Assembly: GCA_037577475.1 (NCBI GenBank)
Contig: CM075183.1
Coordinates: 12,054,471 to 12,118,470 of the forward strand
Length of the DNA stretch: 64,000 bases
Direction: 5' to 3'
DNA from: Chaunax sp. Z400
Taxonomy: Eukaryota > Chordata > Actinopteri > Lophiiformes > Chaunacidae
Part shown: positions 27,000 to 38,361 of the stretch, piece after piece
How the letters are laid out: each line of letters starts with the position of its first letter
Position numbering within the stretch: the first letter of the stretch is position 1
Notes under the pieces: generated by a model
The model's database searches: none
What the model was told of the DNA's origin: nothing
Seen by the model: only the letters and a program-made list of their open reading frames with translations
Program-made: the position numbers and the translations under genes

Positions 27000-27267
27000 C
27001 TTGCCGATGGTCCTCGCGCCTAGAAGGCAGGAGAGAGAGAAGGCGCTCCCCTAGTTACCTGTAAGCCCGCCATTTGCGCTAGCTAGCTTCAGCCCACTAG
27101 TTAGGAAACAGGTTAGCTGTCTATCTAGTTATGAGTTGGTGTTTGCTGTTTTGTTGGTCAACTCTTTTCTGCTAATACTTTCAAGAGTAGCCTATTCATC
27201 TTTACTGCTTTTCATATCGTGGTTCCAGGAGAGGCCGGTTTAGGAGGAGGAGCCTACCCTAGCTAAG
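27000..27267 (+). promoter_or_regulatory. Possible m1ap promoter / 5' UTR exon
   Basis: This is a locally GC- and CpG-richer block in an AT-rich surround, about 2.7 kb before the first coding exon. It ends in CTAAG|gtaagc (27267/27268), a near-consensus donor, and holds several GCTAGC/CTAGCTA motifs. The coding exon of m1ap starts at an acceptor, so an upstream non-coding exon is required; this is the best candidate I see. A second donor-like CCT|gtaagc lies near 27060. Confidence 0.3.
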
Positions 27268-29003
27268 GTAAGCTAGCTAAGCAGTTAGCTAAAGTCAGCT
27301 AATAAAAGGGAAATAATGGAGCTAACATCTGATGAGGTCGTTCTAATATACTGTAGCTAATATGAGTGCATGCATATGATACTTAATTTAACTTTTAACA
27401 CCCACAGAGTTAATGATATTTCTTGCCAAGTACTTTTTTTTTAGAATAATAATTTAATACTGATATGTCCTCATTCACCACCTTTCTCATTTTACTTCCT
27501 CTAATTCAGCTTTCAACTTCAATAGAACTTAACTCTGATGTTTATACACATGTGGCTAGCATGGCTCCTAAGACATACATGAGCTTTGCCTGGAAGGAAA
27601 ATATAAAAACATACACATTGGTAATATTGACTGTGATACATTTACATCAGTGAAAACATTCAACTGAAAAGACACCAACCCAATATAGGTGTGGCAAACA
27701 GAAGCTATGTTATTTAAGTAGTGGACTGAATTTACTTTTTTACACAGTGATTTATCCAAGGGATGGTGCAAGATCGAAGGTGTGTGGGTGAAAGATGTGT
27801 GATCTGGGTTGTGAGGAGGGTAGAGTTTGGCTTAGAGAGGAGAACTATGTCAGTGACAGATGAGAGGGGCAGAAGATCAAACAGCACCCAAGCTTTCACA
27901 CAATATGCCCTTTATTAGTGGTAAAATAGCCCTTCTCTGCGAAATCAGAACAGAGCGGGATTTCAGGGCTGTGGATTGAAGAGCTCGGTTGTTAAAGAGT
28001 GCTCAGAGCTCTGTTTTTGATCGGGAGGGATTAGTTCTGTCAATGGCTCTTGCACTGATAAGAGTAGTCCAAGCCTTTGGGTATTTTCTATAGGACATGT
28101 TGTTGTTTTTTTCTGCCTCTATTTTGAGTTTATATCTGGTATATTATCATGCTGTTAGTGCCTCAGCCTTAGTTTGGTTGCCTATAGCAGGTGTGTGTGT
28201 TTGTATGTGTGTTGCAAACAGATTACATAAAGCAGGCCCAGTGGCAGATTTATGGCAACAGACACAACAAGTTGGCATATTACATCCACAATTAAATTAA
28301 TTAATCACTCAAATGGGATTATAAAGGAATCTGTAAGCATAACTTATTATAACCAGGGACACAGGCTGATTAAAGTTTTTTGCTGATGCTGTTTTCAATC
28401 AACCTAGTGTCAACCAGTAATTATTATTTTCATTGTTTGTTATCTGTTACTGTATTTATGTCTATTGAATGTCTATGTCTATTTATGTCTACTGTATATT
28501 GTTGTCTGTTATCTGTGTGATATGTTACTATGAATTTTGCTGGTTCCCACTTCTCAGATGTGAAGATTTATTGCTTTTCTCTTTTGTATCATTGCAAATT
28601 AAATAGCGTTGGACTAATGGCCAGATTTACTTTGAGCTGCTGTAAAGACCCATTTTCCCACAGAAATCTTGAGTTTCTGTTATAATCCAATCATTGCATC
28701 ATGAGACTGAGAGCAGTTCAACATTACAGTGTCCTCAACAGCTGCAATGTCCTTTATAGTCTATATGCATGTAAATAATGAATGAAAAGTTAACAATGTT
28801 CATTCAATCACCACAAAGTGAGGATCATAATACACTCTAATGGCACTTGGCAACTTAAGGGAGAATGTGAACCTCGGGATGTTAAAATATGTTGTCTGTT
28901 GTTACATAATATTCTTTTTACAATGGTGCTTAATGCACATAATTATGACTACAGCTAATGCACTTTACTGGTGTTAATATTGTATTATATATATATATAT
29001 GCA

Positions 29004-29079
29004 CAGTACCAGTCAATAGTTTGGACATACCTTCCCATCCACTTGAATGGGAAACTGTCCAAATTTTTGACTGGTACTG
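29004..29079. mobile_element. Palindromic Tc1-derived MITE (76 bp)
   Basis: The 24-base arms starting CAGTACCAGTCAA (29004-29027) and ending TTGACTGGTACTG (29056-29079) pair with two mismatches; inner TTCCCAT/ATGGGAA also pairs. It is flanked by (TA)n on both sides, fitting TA insertion. The sequence resembles the ends of fish Tc1-like elements. Confidence 0.7.
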
Positions 29080-29953
29080 TATATATATATATATAGTTTT
29101 TATCTCATTTTGGCAATTACTGATTTTCCTCCTATTGGTGCCCTAGATCTGATTTGAAAACATTTTCTCTTGATTTGAGATATTTCCACATGTTTTTGAA
29201 GGGATAAGAGGTCCACGGCATTTATCCATTTAAAATTTGGAGTTGTGAATTTCAGCACAAAATATTACATGTAAAAGCTAACATCAAATGCAGCTCGCTG
29301 ATTCTTGAGATAAGGGACAAGACATGTTGCAAAACTGGTATTTTACTTTTTGAAAACTACATTTAATTTGAAATGGATATATTTGTAGACAAAGGTCTCA
29401 ACTACCAATCCTGAGAAGGAACAGGTTTTTAATTGAACACTTTTTCTGAAAAAAAGCATTTAAAGCATTATATTTCATTATTTATCAAGTATTTAATCAT
29501 GGCATTCAGCAATAAAGTTCAGTGACAAAATGCAATCTAAACATTTTTGTTGTCATTTTGCATTATTCTGAACTATCACATTTCTAAAAGTCTTAATTTT
29601 GTACCTTATTTTCAATATTAAACACAAAAAACAATCTTATTAGATAAATAACAACATTATTTGAAGTTCAGCTGGTATATTTAACACATAAGCACAACAA
29701 ATTAAACACGGCGCTGCTATTAGCCTCATTCAGATTGCATTTTCATTCTGTGCCTGTTACACCTTGAACTATTTAAAGAATTTTATTGTTATAAGAGTGT
29801 TTATTTTTAACATAAATAAGGCATTTCTAAGTGGGACATTTTTTGTCCCGTATCTCAGGAATCAGTGAGCTATAGTCATCATTGGGATGAAATGTTCCCT
29901 TAAGAGCTTTTGTCATGCTTTTCTCTATTTCCTTTGTCATTTGTTGCTTATAG

Positions 29954-30214
29954 ATGTCCGGAGACAGCAGAAAGAGGTCAGCGGGTTCGTCCAACTCTGG
30001 GAACTTGGTTTACTGGTCCTCATTTCTGCGGCAACCAGCCAGGGTCCTGATCGTGGAAGCACTGCCACCCTGGTGGTCAGAGACGTGTACGATGCTTTGT
30101 GATGCTCTGGATAACTTCCTGTCCCTGTCCTGTAGTCTGGATGGACCCTGTAGGATACCATTATTCAGTCTGTACGCCATCAGCAGGCAGCAGGAATGTC
30201 TGTTGCCATTTGTG
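29954..30214 (+). CDS. m1ap: m1ap coding exon 1 (residues 1-87)
   Basis: This exon opens with ATG immediately after an intron acceptor (29952-29953, preceded by a C/T-rich run), so translation starts at the first base of the exon or the exon extends only trivially upstream. It encodes MSGDSRKRS, then the conserved segment RVLIVEALPPWW, a CDALDNFLSLSCSLDGPCR stretch and QQECLLPFV, all closely resembling the N-terminus of human M1AP. The pattern of a hydrophobic strand followed by a helix could belong to a vWA-like fold, which is inference only. The donor is GTG|gtaaga, phase 0. The following intron is only 150 bp. Confidence 0.9.
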
Positions 30215-30364
30215 GTAAGAAAGAAGAAGGTGATTTATTTCCAAGAGCCACTATTGCTTTTTCTTGTTCATCCTCTCTCACTCCTCTTCTTCTGTTGCTT
30301 TCCATCCCCCCTTACTATCTTTCACTTTAATGACTTCTTCTTCTCTGCCTGTCTCTATTTTTAG

Positions 30365-30562
30365 CAGGTTCGTGGTAACCTCGCTAGGCTGCAGTCCTGT
30401 GTTGAGGAACTGCGGTCCATCCCAGGTGAAGGCTGTGTCAGAGGAGCAGCCAGAGGAGGCGAGCTGCTGCGACAGGCGGTGCTGGACAGTTTACAGCAGT
30501 TTAAACAGTATATCAGACATACCAGTACTGGCAACCATACCAGCAACAACACATCTTTGGAG
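30365..30562 (+). CDS. m1ap: m1ap coding exon 2 (residues 88-153)
   Basis: It encodes QVRGNLARLQSCVEELRSI, a Gly/Arg-rich GEGCVRGAARGGELLRQAV segment and LDSLQQFKQYIRH, matching the second conserved block of M1AP. The acceptor is a tandem AG-CAG (30363-30367), so use of the second AG would drop Gln88 and start at GTT (30368). I chose the first because the family has Gln at this point. The exon is exactly 66 codons, phase 0 to phase 0, ending GAG|gtgagc. A tRNA-Ala-like half lies on the opposite strand only 18 bp beyond the donor. Confidence 0.92.
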
Positions 30563-30579
30563 GTGAGCATAGATGTACC

Positions 30580-30622
30580 CTCTACATGCGAAGCATGTGC
30601 TCTACCACTGAGCTACATCCCC
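30580..30622 (-). pseudogene. 5' half of tRNA-Ala(CGC)-like sequence
   Basis: The minus strand reads GGGGATGTAGCTCAGTGGTA followed by the GAGC end of the D arm and a perfect anticodon arm with CGC at the anticodon. The A box is intact. The T arm and 3' acceptor strand are missing; sequence beyond runs into the m1ap exon 2 donor. It is a truncated tRNA or tRNA-derived SINE head, lying antisense in intron 2 only 18 bp from the donor. Confidence 0.7.
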
Positions 30623-32480
30623 ACATTGAAGTGGGCTCAACTCTCCCAACATATTTCCACTCATGTTTTCAGGTCATTTTTGTGAAAGTCTCTATCATGA
30701 TAGAGGCTTCTAAAGAATAGGGAAATGGCTGCGGCTTTGTTATTCTATTTCAATCTGCAAGCAACAAAAGTCTGCATCATCCGCCAACATCAGGTACTCC
30801 CCAGTTACTGTGCTAAGTCTCAAGAGCCAGGCTGGACCAGGATTTACACTGTTCAGAAACACAACTTTAATACATAGGAACTGAATCTGCCTGAACTGGA
30901 ATTAGATCAAAGCTTTCAGTAACTGCTTTGACAGTTTAGTACAGCTTTATTGTATGTAAAGTAATTTCCACTAAATATTTGGCTCTATGTGTCTCTGTAG
31001 AGCCAATATGAAGGAGCACTTTACTTTTCTCTGACTGAATATTCAAGCTTTGTTCTTAGTGCTAATGTAGGGAAGAGGCTCCACTTCCGTCTGTTGAATG
31101 AGCTCTCTTCACAACCAATTTAGTGTATTTAGCAGCTGCAAAAATCATGTTGAATTAGGAACCTTAATTTGCTTTTTTAAAAGCTTAAAAGAATCGATGT
31201 TAACAGTTCCGTTTTAGTGGCTGACAAATTTTCACATCTTATATCAGGCAGTCCTCTTAAAACCAGCTTGTGTACATTTCAAACGCAGCAATTGGACTCT
31301 TCTCATCCATTGCTGTTGCCTTCCTGCTCAGTTATCCAATCCACTGTCACATTTATGTGCACAAAGCACTTAAAACACTTGTGTGAGTTGTATCACTTTT
31401 GTGCAGTCTGTGCTAAAATGCTTGTCTAAGTCGTATTAATCACTTATTTACATTGCTTTGTTACGATTCACGCGGATGGTTGACATCAGTAAAAGATCGT
31501 GATTATCGCTTGGATGCAGCACACTTATAGTTCAGTCCTTTGCAGGTTATGTAATTCAAAGGCATCTTTGACTTAATATTCAGTGCAAAGCCTGAAATGC
31601 AAATGCAACTTTTTACTTATCAGCAAATGACATTTTATGGGATTGGGAATATCTGCTGACATTACTGAAAACATCTCTTTGTTAGATTTAGATGAAGGAC
31701 CTATTGGGAACCAGTTGGGCTGTAAACCAGTCACTGTCTTTGTTAATTTGAATGCATGTCCTCTGGGCACAAGGCTCTGTGTTGTTGATGAGGATTGCTC
31801 AGATCCAACCAGCTTTATTAGGAAGCTCTGGGCAGATGATTACACTAAGACCAACTGTTTCCGACAGCCTCAGATATGAATAGGACCATTAGGAGACAGA
31901 GAGACACTAAGCAGAAACATGGCCCTGTGTGTGTGTGTGTGTGTGTGAGTCTGTGTGTGTTGCTGATCCACTTATACAATGCATATTTTCGTGTGTGTGT
32001 TTGTATCGTCCTCCATGATGTATGTCCTCAATTAGGCTTCAGCAGCAGATTCTGCTTTTGGCCTAACAGCAGGAAGCAGTGAGAAGAACCCATTAATGGT
32101 CCCATTCTAATCTTCATTCACTGCTGTTGTTGATGTAATTCAGTTCAACATCAGCCTTACATTAGTTTATCCGTGTTCCGCCCAATTAGCACGTAAAAGT
32201 CATAGAAAAATTACTTGATCTATTTCTCTCATTGGACAGTTCTTATTTTAAACGTGTTTTGTGGAAATCTACTGCAGAAATCTTCATTATCAAAACAATA
32301 GTTAATTAATATAAAAATAAATTTCATAGTGGATTACATCGCGCGTTTAATTTCGGAACAATGATATGGTTAAGTTAAGTTTTAATGCTGAAATTGAGAG
32401 GTGCTCTTTCTTTACCTCCATTTGATTGTTTCTGTTTCACTGCAAAAATATTTCTTGCTTGAGTCCTTCTATATTCACAG

Positions 32481-32652
32481 GTTACTGTGGTGACCAGCCA
32501 GCCAGGGCAGGGTGTTGTTCGCCAGTTGGAGATGGGGCTCAAAGATGCTGACCTGCTGTCACTGAAGCGGCTCCTGGTGGTACAGATCTATAGTGCAGCA
32601 GACTGGGGCCAGGACAGCCTCTCACCTGAGGCAGCTCACACTGAGACCGAAG
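32481..32652 (+). CDS. m1ap: m1ap coding exon 3 (residues 154-211, last codon split)
   Basis: It begins after ATATTCACAG with VTVVTSQPGQGVVRQLE, then MGLKDADLLSLKRLLVVQ and a less conserved acidic tail ending in TETE. This corresponds to the SQPG/VVKQLE/GLKDTDL region of human M1AP. It ends in phase 1 (GAA G) at a donor reading gtggga, which is a poor match to the consensus. This weak donor opens the 15.8-kb intron, by far the longest in the gene. The next exon begins with AC and completes a GAC codon. Confidence 0.9.
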
Positions 32653-34939
32653 GTGGGAAACAAAAATACAACACATGCCGACACAAAAATGAACACTATA
32701 TCAGTACACATACTGTTTATTTAAGGTTGGTAATTCCACTCTTTACCCTTGTAGTGCATTTGGCCGTGTCTAAGCAAACAAGGTGAGGAGCATTAAGACA
32801 AACAACTTGAAGGAAGTCTGCTGTGAGCACTCAGTCACCGTTCTGTTATATGCAATGAGTGTTCATGTACTGTAAGTCGAGAGTGCAATGGTGATTGGAG
32901 AGAGAATGATGCTGAGGAAAAGAGGCGACAGAAATAGCAGGTTAGAAAAGATCGAAGAAGAACATGGTAGGGAGGAGGAGGGAGGGACCAAATTAGCAGA
33001 GAGATAGCGGCTGTTGTAAACACAGTTGAGCTTTTCCTGCCGAAACATTTGGGTGTCATCTGTATTTCTTCCGTAATGATCAACTGTTATCTGCATCAGT
33101 GGAGGAAGTGGTTTAACTGACTGCAACTTTGTGTTTTTTCTGCTTGAGATGCTGAAAACACGATCCTGTTGATGTTGACTGTTTGAACTCAACAGACACA
33201 GTTATGTCAGATCGTTAGTCCCACTTTTTTTTTATTTGTCAGCACCCTTATTTGAACACATCCAAAGTGAAATGTTATTGATTTGTCCCATCTCTCCCTG
33301 CCCTTGTCCCCTTTGTTAGTGCCAGTCTTGGTCTGAAGTGGACTTTCAAATCCAGCAAATACCTTTTAGCAAGGTGTTACGTTTAGCTCTTAACACAAAC
33401 GGAAAAAGATGGAGGTTTAAACAGTGTCTCCTTAGAGTGCAGTTGTGTATAGGAAATCAGATGCATGTGCATGCAAGCACATTGTGCATATGTGTGTAGT
33501 ATGACTGTAAAAAAAAAAGTACAGAAGAAAATTAGCAGGAATTATTAGCTATGTTGTCCTGCAGCAGCTCCTCTAGTCCTTCCTTTGTAGTCTATTTATT
33601 GTATTCATAGATCACTGTGAGTGATGCTTATTCCTGTCTCTCTCCAATGTCTAATACAAAAGCAAGGCCATTGAACAAAGGAATGTTTGGAATAGAGCCT
33701 TGGAGACATGGTTATGTAGTTACTGCAGTTTGATGATAGTGAGGCCCACACACTTTCAGCTGCTGTGATGCCACTGGACTAGATCTCTGTGTTCCTCCAG
33801 TGTCTCCAAGTGTTTATAGCACTGAGAAACATCAATGTCTCTTAAGCTTCTTTGATACTACAGCCTACACCCTCTTAATTAAGTCAGCGCCAGTGGTGCT
33901 GGGAGACTGATGTCCCACATAAAGCTCCATCATTAGAAACCGGTTGTTTCCACAGTGGAGAAACACCATTGTTGCTACCATAACACCTTCAAACACAGTG
34001 TTACTGGTCGAACAAGCATGTCACGGCCTTAGAGCACGGTTCTCTGTTATCGTTTGATGACAATGATAGTTGTTTTTCTGCCGACTTTGTAACAGAAATG
34101 CCAGTGTGAGTGTACATTACCCTGTGCTTTCTGTCACCATCAGTTTTTACTTCAATACAAAATGTTTGCCTCGAAGACTTGGAAGCAGTTGGTTACTTGT
34201 TTTTCTTCCTCTTCTTTTGTTCACTGCAATACCAAATGGCTTAGTAATACACACTTTATCCTTTAATCCATTTGTTTGTTTTAAAAATGTGATTTTTTTT
34301 TAAAAACAACCAGTATTGAGATATCTCCTTAAATATGGGACTGCACCATGTTTTTGTGTGAAAACTGGTGTCTTGACTGTACTCTGCATGATATTTCAGT
34401 CTGTGACATTAATCAAAGTAAAACAACATCAATTTTGGATGAAGTTCTGCAAAAATCGGCCAACAGAGAAAAGGAAATGGGGCCAGTGCTGCATTTAAGA
34501 GCAACATTGACCTCAGACTTCATCGGGCTGCAAACTGATGCTGACATAAATCAAAGATAAGAAGTTTTAACAGTCTAGCCAGTATAGATTACACTCACAT
34601 TTACTGGATGCTATCCAAGGCCTTTGAATTGAAAATTGAAAGTTCAACAGTGTATTTCCTGTGTTAAAAAGAGATGCCTGCTGTTGTTGGATTAAACCAC
34701 AAGTATAGATGCAGAGCTGCACAGGGAGATTCTCACTGTTTGAATATGCATTTCCTTTTATTACTCAAATTTTCATTTCCTTTGTCATTTATCAACTTAA
34801 TTATAATTCTCAAGGCCCTGAGGGATTTTGTAGCAGAACTTTCCCAATCAGCTATGAGTTTATAGCAAGCATTCTCAAATACTCATAAACCCATTGTCCA
34901 TTTTATTCTTTCAATATGTAAAGCAGGTTTTGTAACTTC

Positions 34940-35273
34940 TGTTACCTCTTCGGCCTCACGGCCCCCGAACCGTAGTAAAGAGGCCTCCGGTATCACGCTA
35001 CCTCAACTAGCTAAGCTCTGGCTCGTGGTTTTGGTAACAAGCGAACACAGTCCAGCTCTTCCCTGAAGCAGAAATGGCACTTTATTAAAGCAGGGAACTG
35101 CACAGCCTTACTTCTCGGGGGTTCAGTGTGGCAACAAAACATGATCCATACAGGATGGAGGGTTTTATTATCAGCATAGCTCTCCTGTATGTTTATTCAG
35201 GGAATACTCTGGGTGTATTGTGGGGTCATAATAATGTCTTTCTGTGCTAGATGGTGGAAGAGAATACTTAACA
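34940..35273 (-). mobile_element. Solo-LTR-like block
   Basis: The block starts TGTTACC and ends TTAACA on the plus strand. On the minus strand it holds AATAAAGTGCCATTTCTGC followed by about 140 bases of GC-richer sequence, the layout of an LTR R-U5 part. No internal retroelement coding sequence and no clear target duplication were seen, so limits are approximate and an ordinary repeat is possible. Confidence 0.3.
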
Positions 35274-35451
35274 CTACACTATTTATTCTGGCGGTGTGTT
35301 TGTGTCTGCCTGTCAGTCCATGGGAAGGGAGTGGAGTGTCCCTTTTTGTACCAAAGTGAGGCTCTTTTTTTTAAAGGCTTTTAAAGGTTAAGACTTAAGG
35401 GTAAGGGTTAGAACTAGGTTTGGTTTAAGACAGGCTCAGATGAAGCATACA

Positions 35452-36586
35452 CAGTTGGAGCCAAAATGATTCAATCACCATTGTATATTAGGTTCATTGG
35501 CAAAACTATTTATTCGCTGTTTGCAAAAACCAAATCAAACAAGAGCAGTTTAAATAGAAGATATTACAAGTATCTTTCCCAAATATAACACAAGATGCTA
35601 CTTTTATTGGCGACTGCAGTCTGAAAATGATTCAACCCCTTAGTGACAAGCATATCTAGTTCTTTGTAGAGACCCTTTAGCTGCTGTGACCTGCTGCAAA
35701 CATGATGCATATCCAGGCACCAGCTTCTGGCAGCATTCCTGAGGAATCGTAGCCCATTCCTCATGGACAAAGGCCTCCGGTTCGGGAATATTCCTGGGTT
35801 TACGTGCTGCAAACACCTTCTTCAAATCCCACCAGAGATTTTCTATGCAGGATTCAAGTCAGTTGACTGTGACGGCCACTCTAGAATGATCCAGGACTTC
35901 TTCTGTACTCAAGCCTGAGTGGACTTTTAGGTCTGCTTGGCATCATTGTCCTTTTGGAACGTCCAGTGACACCCAAGCCTCAGCTTCCTCACAGATGGTG
36001 AGGCGTTTTCTTCTAGGATTTCCTGATATTTGATGGAATCCATCTTATCCTCTACACACTGCAGGTTTCCAGTGTCTGAGGAAGCAAAGCAGCCCCAGAG
36101 CATCACCGAGACACCGCCATGCTTCACTGTAGTTAAGGTGTTCATGTCAGCATATGCTTCATTCCTCCTCCTCCAGACATACCGCTGGTCCATAGGCCCC
36201 AAAAGTTAAGGTTATTTTCATCAGTCCACAGAACAGCGTCCCAAAACTTCTCTGTCTTATCTAGATGGTTGTAGATCTAGAAGAAAATGCTTTGGGACTA
36301 CAGTTAAAATAAGTCTGTGAAGGTAGGCACAGTGTTTTAACATCTTATTTGCAAATGTGTGCTCTTCTGAAAGAAGCTATTCATAGGGTTAAACAATTTT
36401 GAGATTGCAGTTGTCATTTAAAGTACCCTTTTGTGATGAATATGGGGGGGAAAAAATTGAAATCGGTGGTATTGAGCTATTAAAACAGTTCCTGTATGTT
36501 TTGATTATTGCAAACAGCTGATAAATAGTATATTTTGCCAGTAAACTTAATGCACGATGGGGGTTGAATCATTTTGCCTCCAACTG
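35452..36586 (-). mobile_element. Tc1-like DNA transposon, decayed, both TIRs present
   Basis: The ends are CAGTTGGAG followed by C/G, then CAAAATGATTCAA, inverted at 35452-35474 and 36564-36586 with 22 of 23 positions matching; a TA follows the right end. The minus strand between them carries a broken transposase: LWTDEN (first Asp, near 36216), TVKHGGVSVMLWGCFASS, FQKDNDAKQT (second Asp) and NPI/ENLWWDLKK (last acidic residue) in different frames. The N-terminal DNA-binding part is missing, so the copy is about 1.1 kb rather than the usual 1.6 kb. It cannot be autonomous. Confidence 0.88.
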
Positions 36587-37532
36587 TAACTCTTAAAGAA
36601 AATTACAAGTGTGTGGAAGTGTCTAAAAGCCAACGCCTTGATAAGCATCCTGTTTTTGTTGAAACACAACCAATGCAACCTTGAATCCATTGCACGTTGT
36701 ATAAGTGTACTGATGAGCATCGGGGAGAAGATGAAAGAAATGGGTCACAGTGTGAGAAGCAGATTGAGAGAGCCACAGGGATCATTATGGCACCAGCAGT
36801 TTAGGAATTGCTTCCGCACAGTTGAACACACAAGTTGTTGAGTGAAACTGTTTGAACAAGTTGCCCCACACTGAATGCTGCAGTTCCTTAGGGACAGTCA
36901 GCAACAAAAACTATTCACTTCAGTTGTTAAGATTCATTGGATAAAAAAAAAATGGCATTGAATTGGAATCGCATTGTTTTCCCTCCTTATGAAGTTGCAT
37001 TGAAATGTAACAAATGAAATAAATCTGTAAGTGCTGCTGCACTCTGCTACACACACTACACTTCATTTCCCACGGTATTTGTAGTTTGAAGTCTTTCTCT
37101 ATCCACACCGCACAGCAGGTAAAAGATTGATAACCTGTTGTGTGTGTGTGAGACATGAGTGCATTACAAACAAATAGAGCATATAGCTCTGTCTCCATAT
37201 TGCTGTTATGTCTGTGCATGTTCATATATAGACGTTTTCCATAAGTCTTGTTACACTTGATGTAATTTTCTAATCAGGCATTACACAGGCAATGTGGCAT
37301 CTTGATTTGGCATCATATTGTGTACACGCAGTCGAGCAAATACACACTGCACAAAACCTGTATTTTCTCTCATAACAGAACCATAAATTCTGAAGAGAAG
37401 AATCGTTCTTTTTGCATTTTGCAGACATTGCGTATGCAGAGAAACACACATGCTGACCGCACAGTCTAGATTGCTGCTGTCTGACTGTGTGCCATGAACA
37501 CCTGGACCTTTCTCCTCCCCTGAGCTGCATTC

Positions 37533-37547
37533 CTCTCTCTCTCTCTC

Positions 37548-37578
<31 letters not shown>

Positions 37579-37579
37579 C
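37533..37579. repeat. (TC)n microsatellite
   Basis: TC run with a single CCC interruption, in m1ap intron 3. Confidence 0.95.
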
Positions 37580-38273
37580 ATCCAATCTCTGCCGGATAAC
37601 TGCTAATATGACAACAGCTTAAGAACAGTAGCTTGCATGGTGGCTGCAGGATGCACTCACAGTTAACATAGCATCTGATATCTTAAGAGGCAATGAGGGC
37701 CTGCAGCAATCTTGGTTTAAAAATGTCGGTGACTTATTACAGTATCTCAGAACTGACTCACCTCTCAAGCAGAAACAGGCCATTGCTGCATGACTTTAGC
37801 TTTAATGAATGGAATCTCTGACTCTATAAATGGTATGGATGTCAGTGAATATCAGTAGGAGTTTGCATATGAATGATTTTACTCCTAAGAAGTTGTTCCA
37901 CCATCAGATCTAGACATTTCCTATGAGTCACATCTCTCTCTGGGAAAAACAAAACAAAACTCCATATCTGACAAATCATACAGCATGTGGTTTTGTTGAC
38001 TAAAGTATCTGTCAGTGTCTGACTAAAGTACAGACAACGTTTCTCTATGGAAAATGTCATCATTTTGGTAAATTATTACAACAGCGCTACCCACTGCACC
38101 ACCTTTGTGTGATGACTTAGTGCGATTGCAGTTGTTAGGTGTTGTGAATCCAGTTTAAAGAACGATGTGCTGGCTGGTTATAGGTGCTTTGTAGTCCCGA
38201 CCTCTGGTGTGTATCTTTTTCAGAAGCTTATACTGTATATTCTCAAATATGAGTCATTAAGAAGGAAAGCTAT

Positions 38274-38280
38274 AAAAAAA
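38274..38280 (-). terminator. Pol III-type T-run after tRNA-Ala-like sequence
   Basis: Seven consecutive T on the minus strand, 10 bases downstream of the 3' end of the tRNA-Ala-like sequence. This is the usual form and distance of an RNA polymerase III terminator. Confidence 0.45.
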
Positions 38281-38290
38281 CACAACAACA

Positions 38291-38361
38291 TTGGGTGCTG
38301 GGGATTGAACCCAGGACATCATGCATGCAAAGCATGCGCTCTACCGCTGAGCTACATCCCC
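38291..38361 (-). tRNA. tRNA-Ala(UGC)-like, probably pseudogene or SINE head
   Basis: Full-length cloverleaf on the minus strand: a GGGGATG acceptor 5' strand, D arm with A box TAGCTCAGCGGTAGAG, anticodon stem CATGC/GCATG (perfect) with loop TTTGCAT giving anticodon UGC, and T arm CTGGG/CCCAG with B box GGTTCAATCC. The acceptor 3' strand is CACCCAA, so pairs 1-72, 2-71 and 5-68 are broken, and position 70 is C, losing the G3:U70 pair that marks tRNA-Ala. A T-run follows about 10 bases after the 3' end. Transcription by pol III is plausible; charging with alanine is doubtful. Confidence 0.65.

Noticed and set aside
31637..31879. 80-codon open frame in m1ap intron 2 with exon-like composition
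   Set aside because: Inclusion is not needed for the m1ap frame and no family match is recognised.
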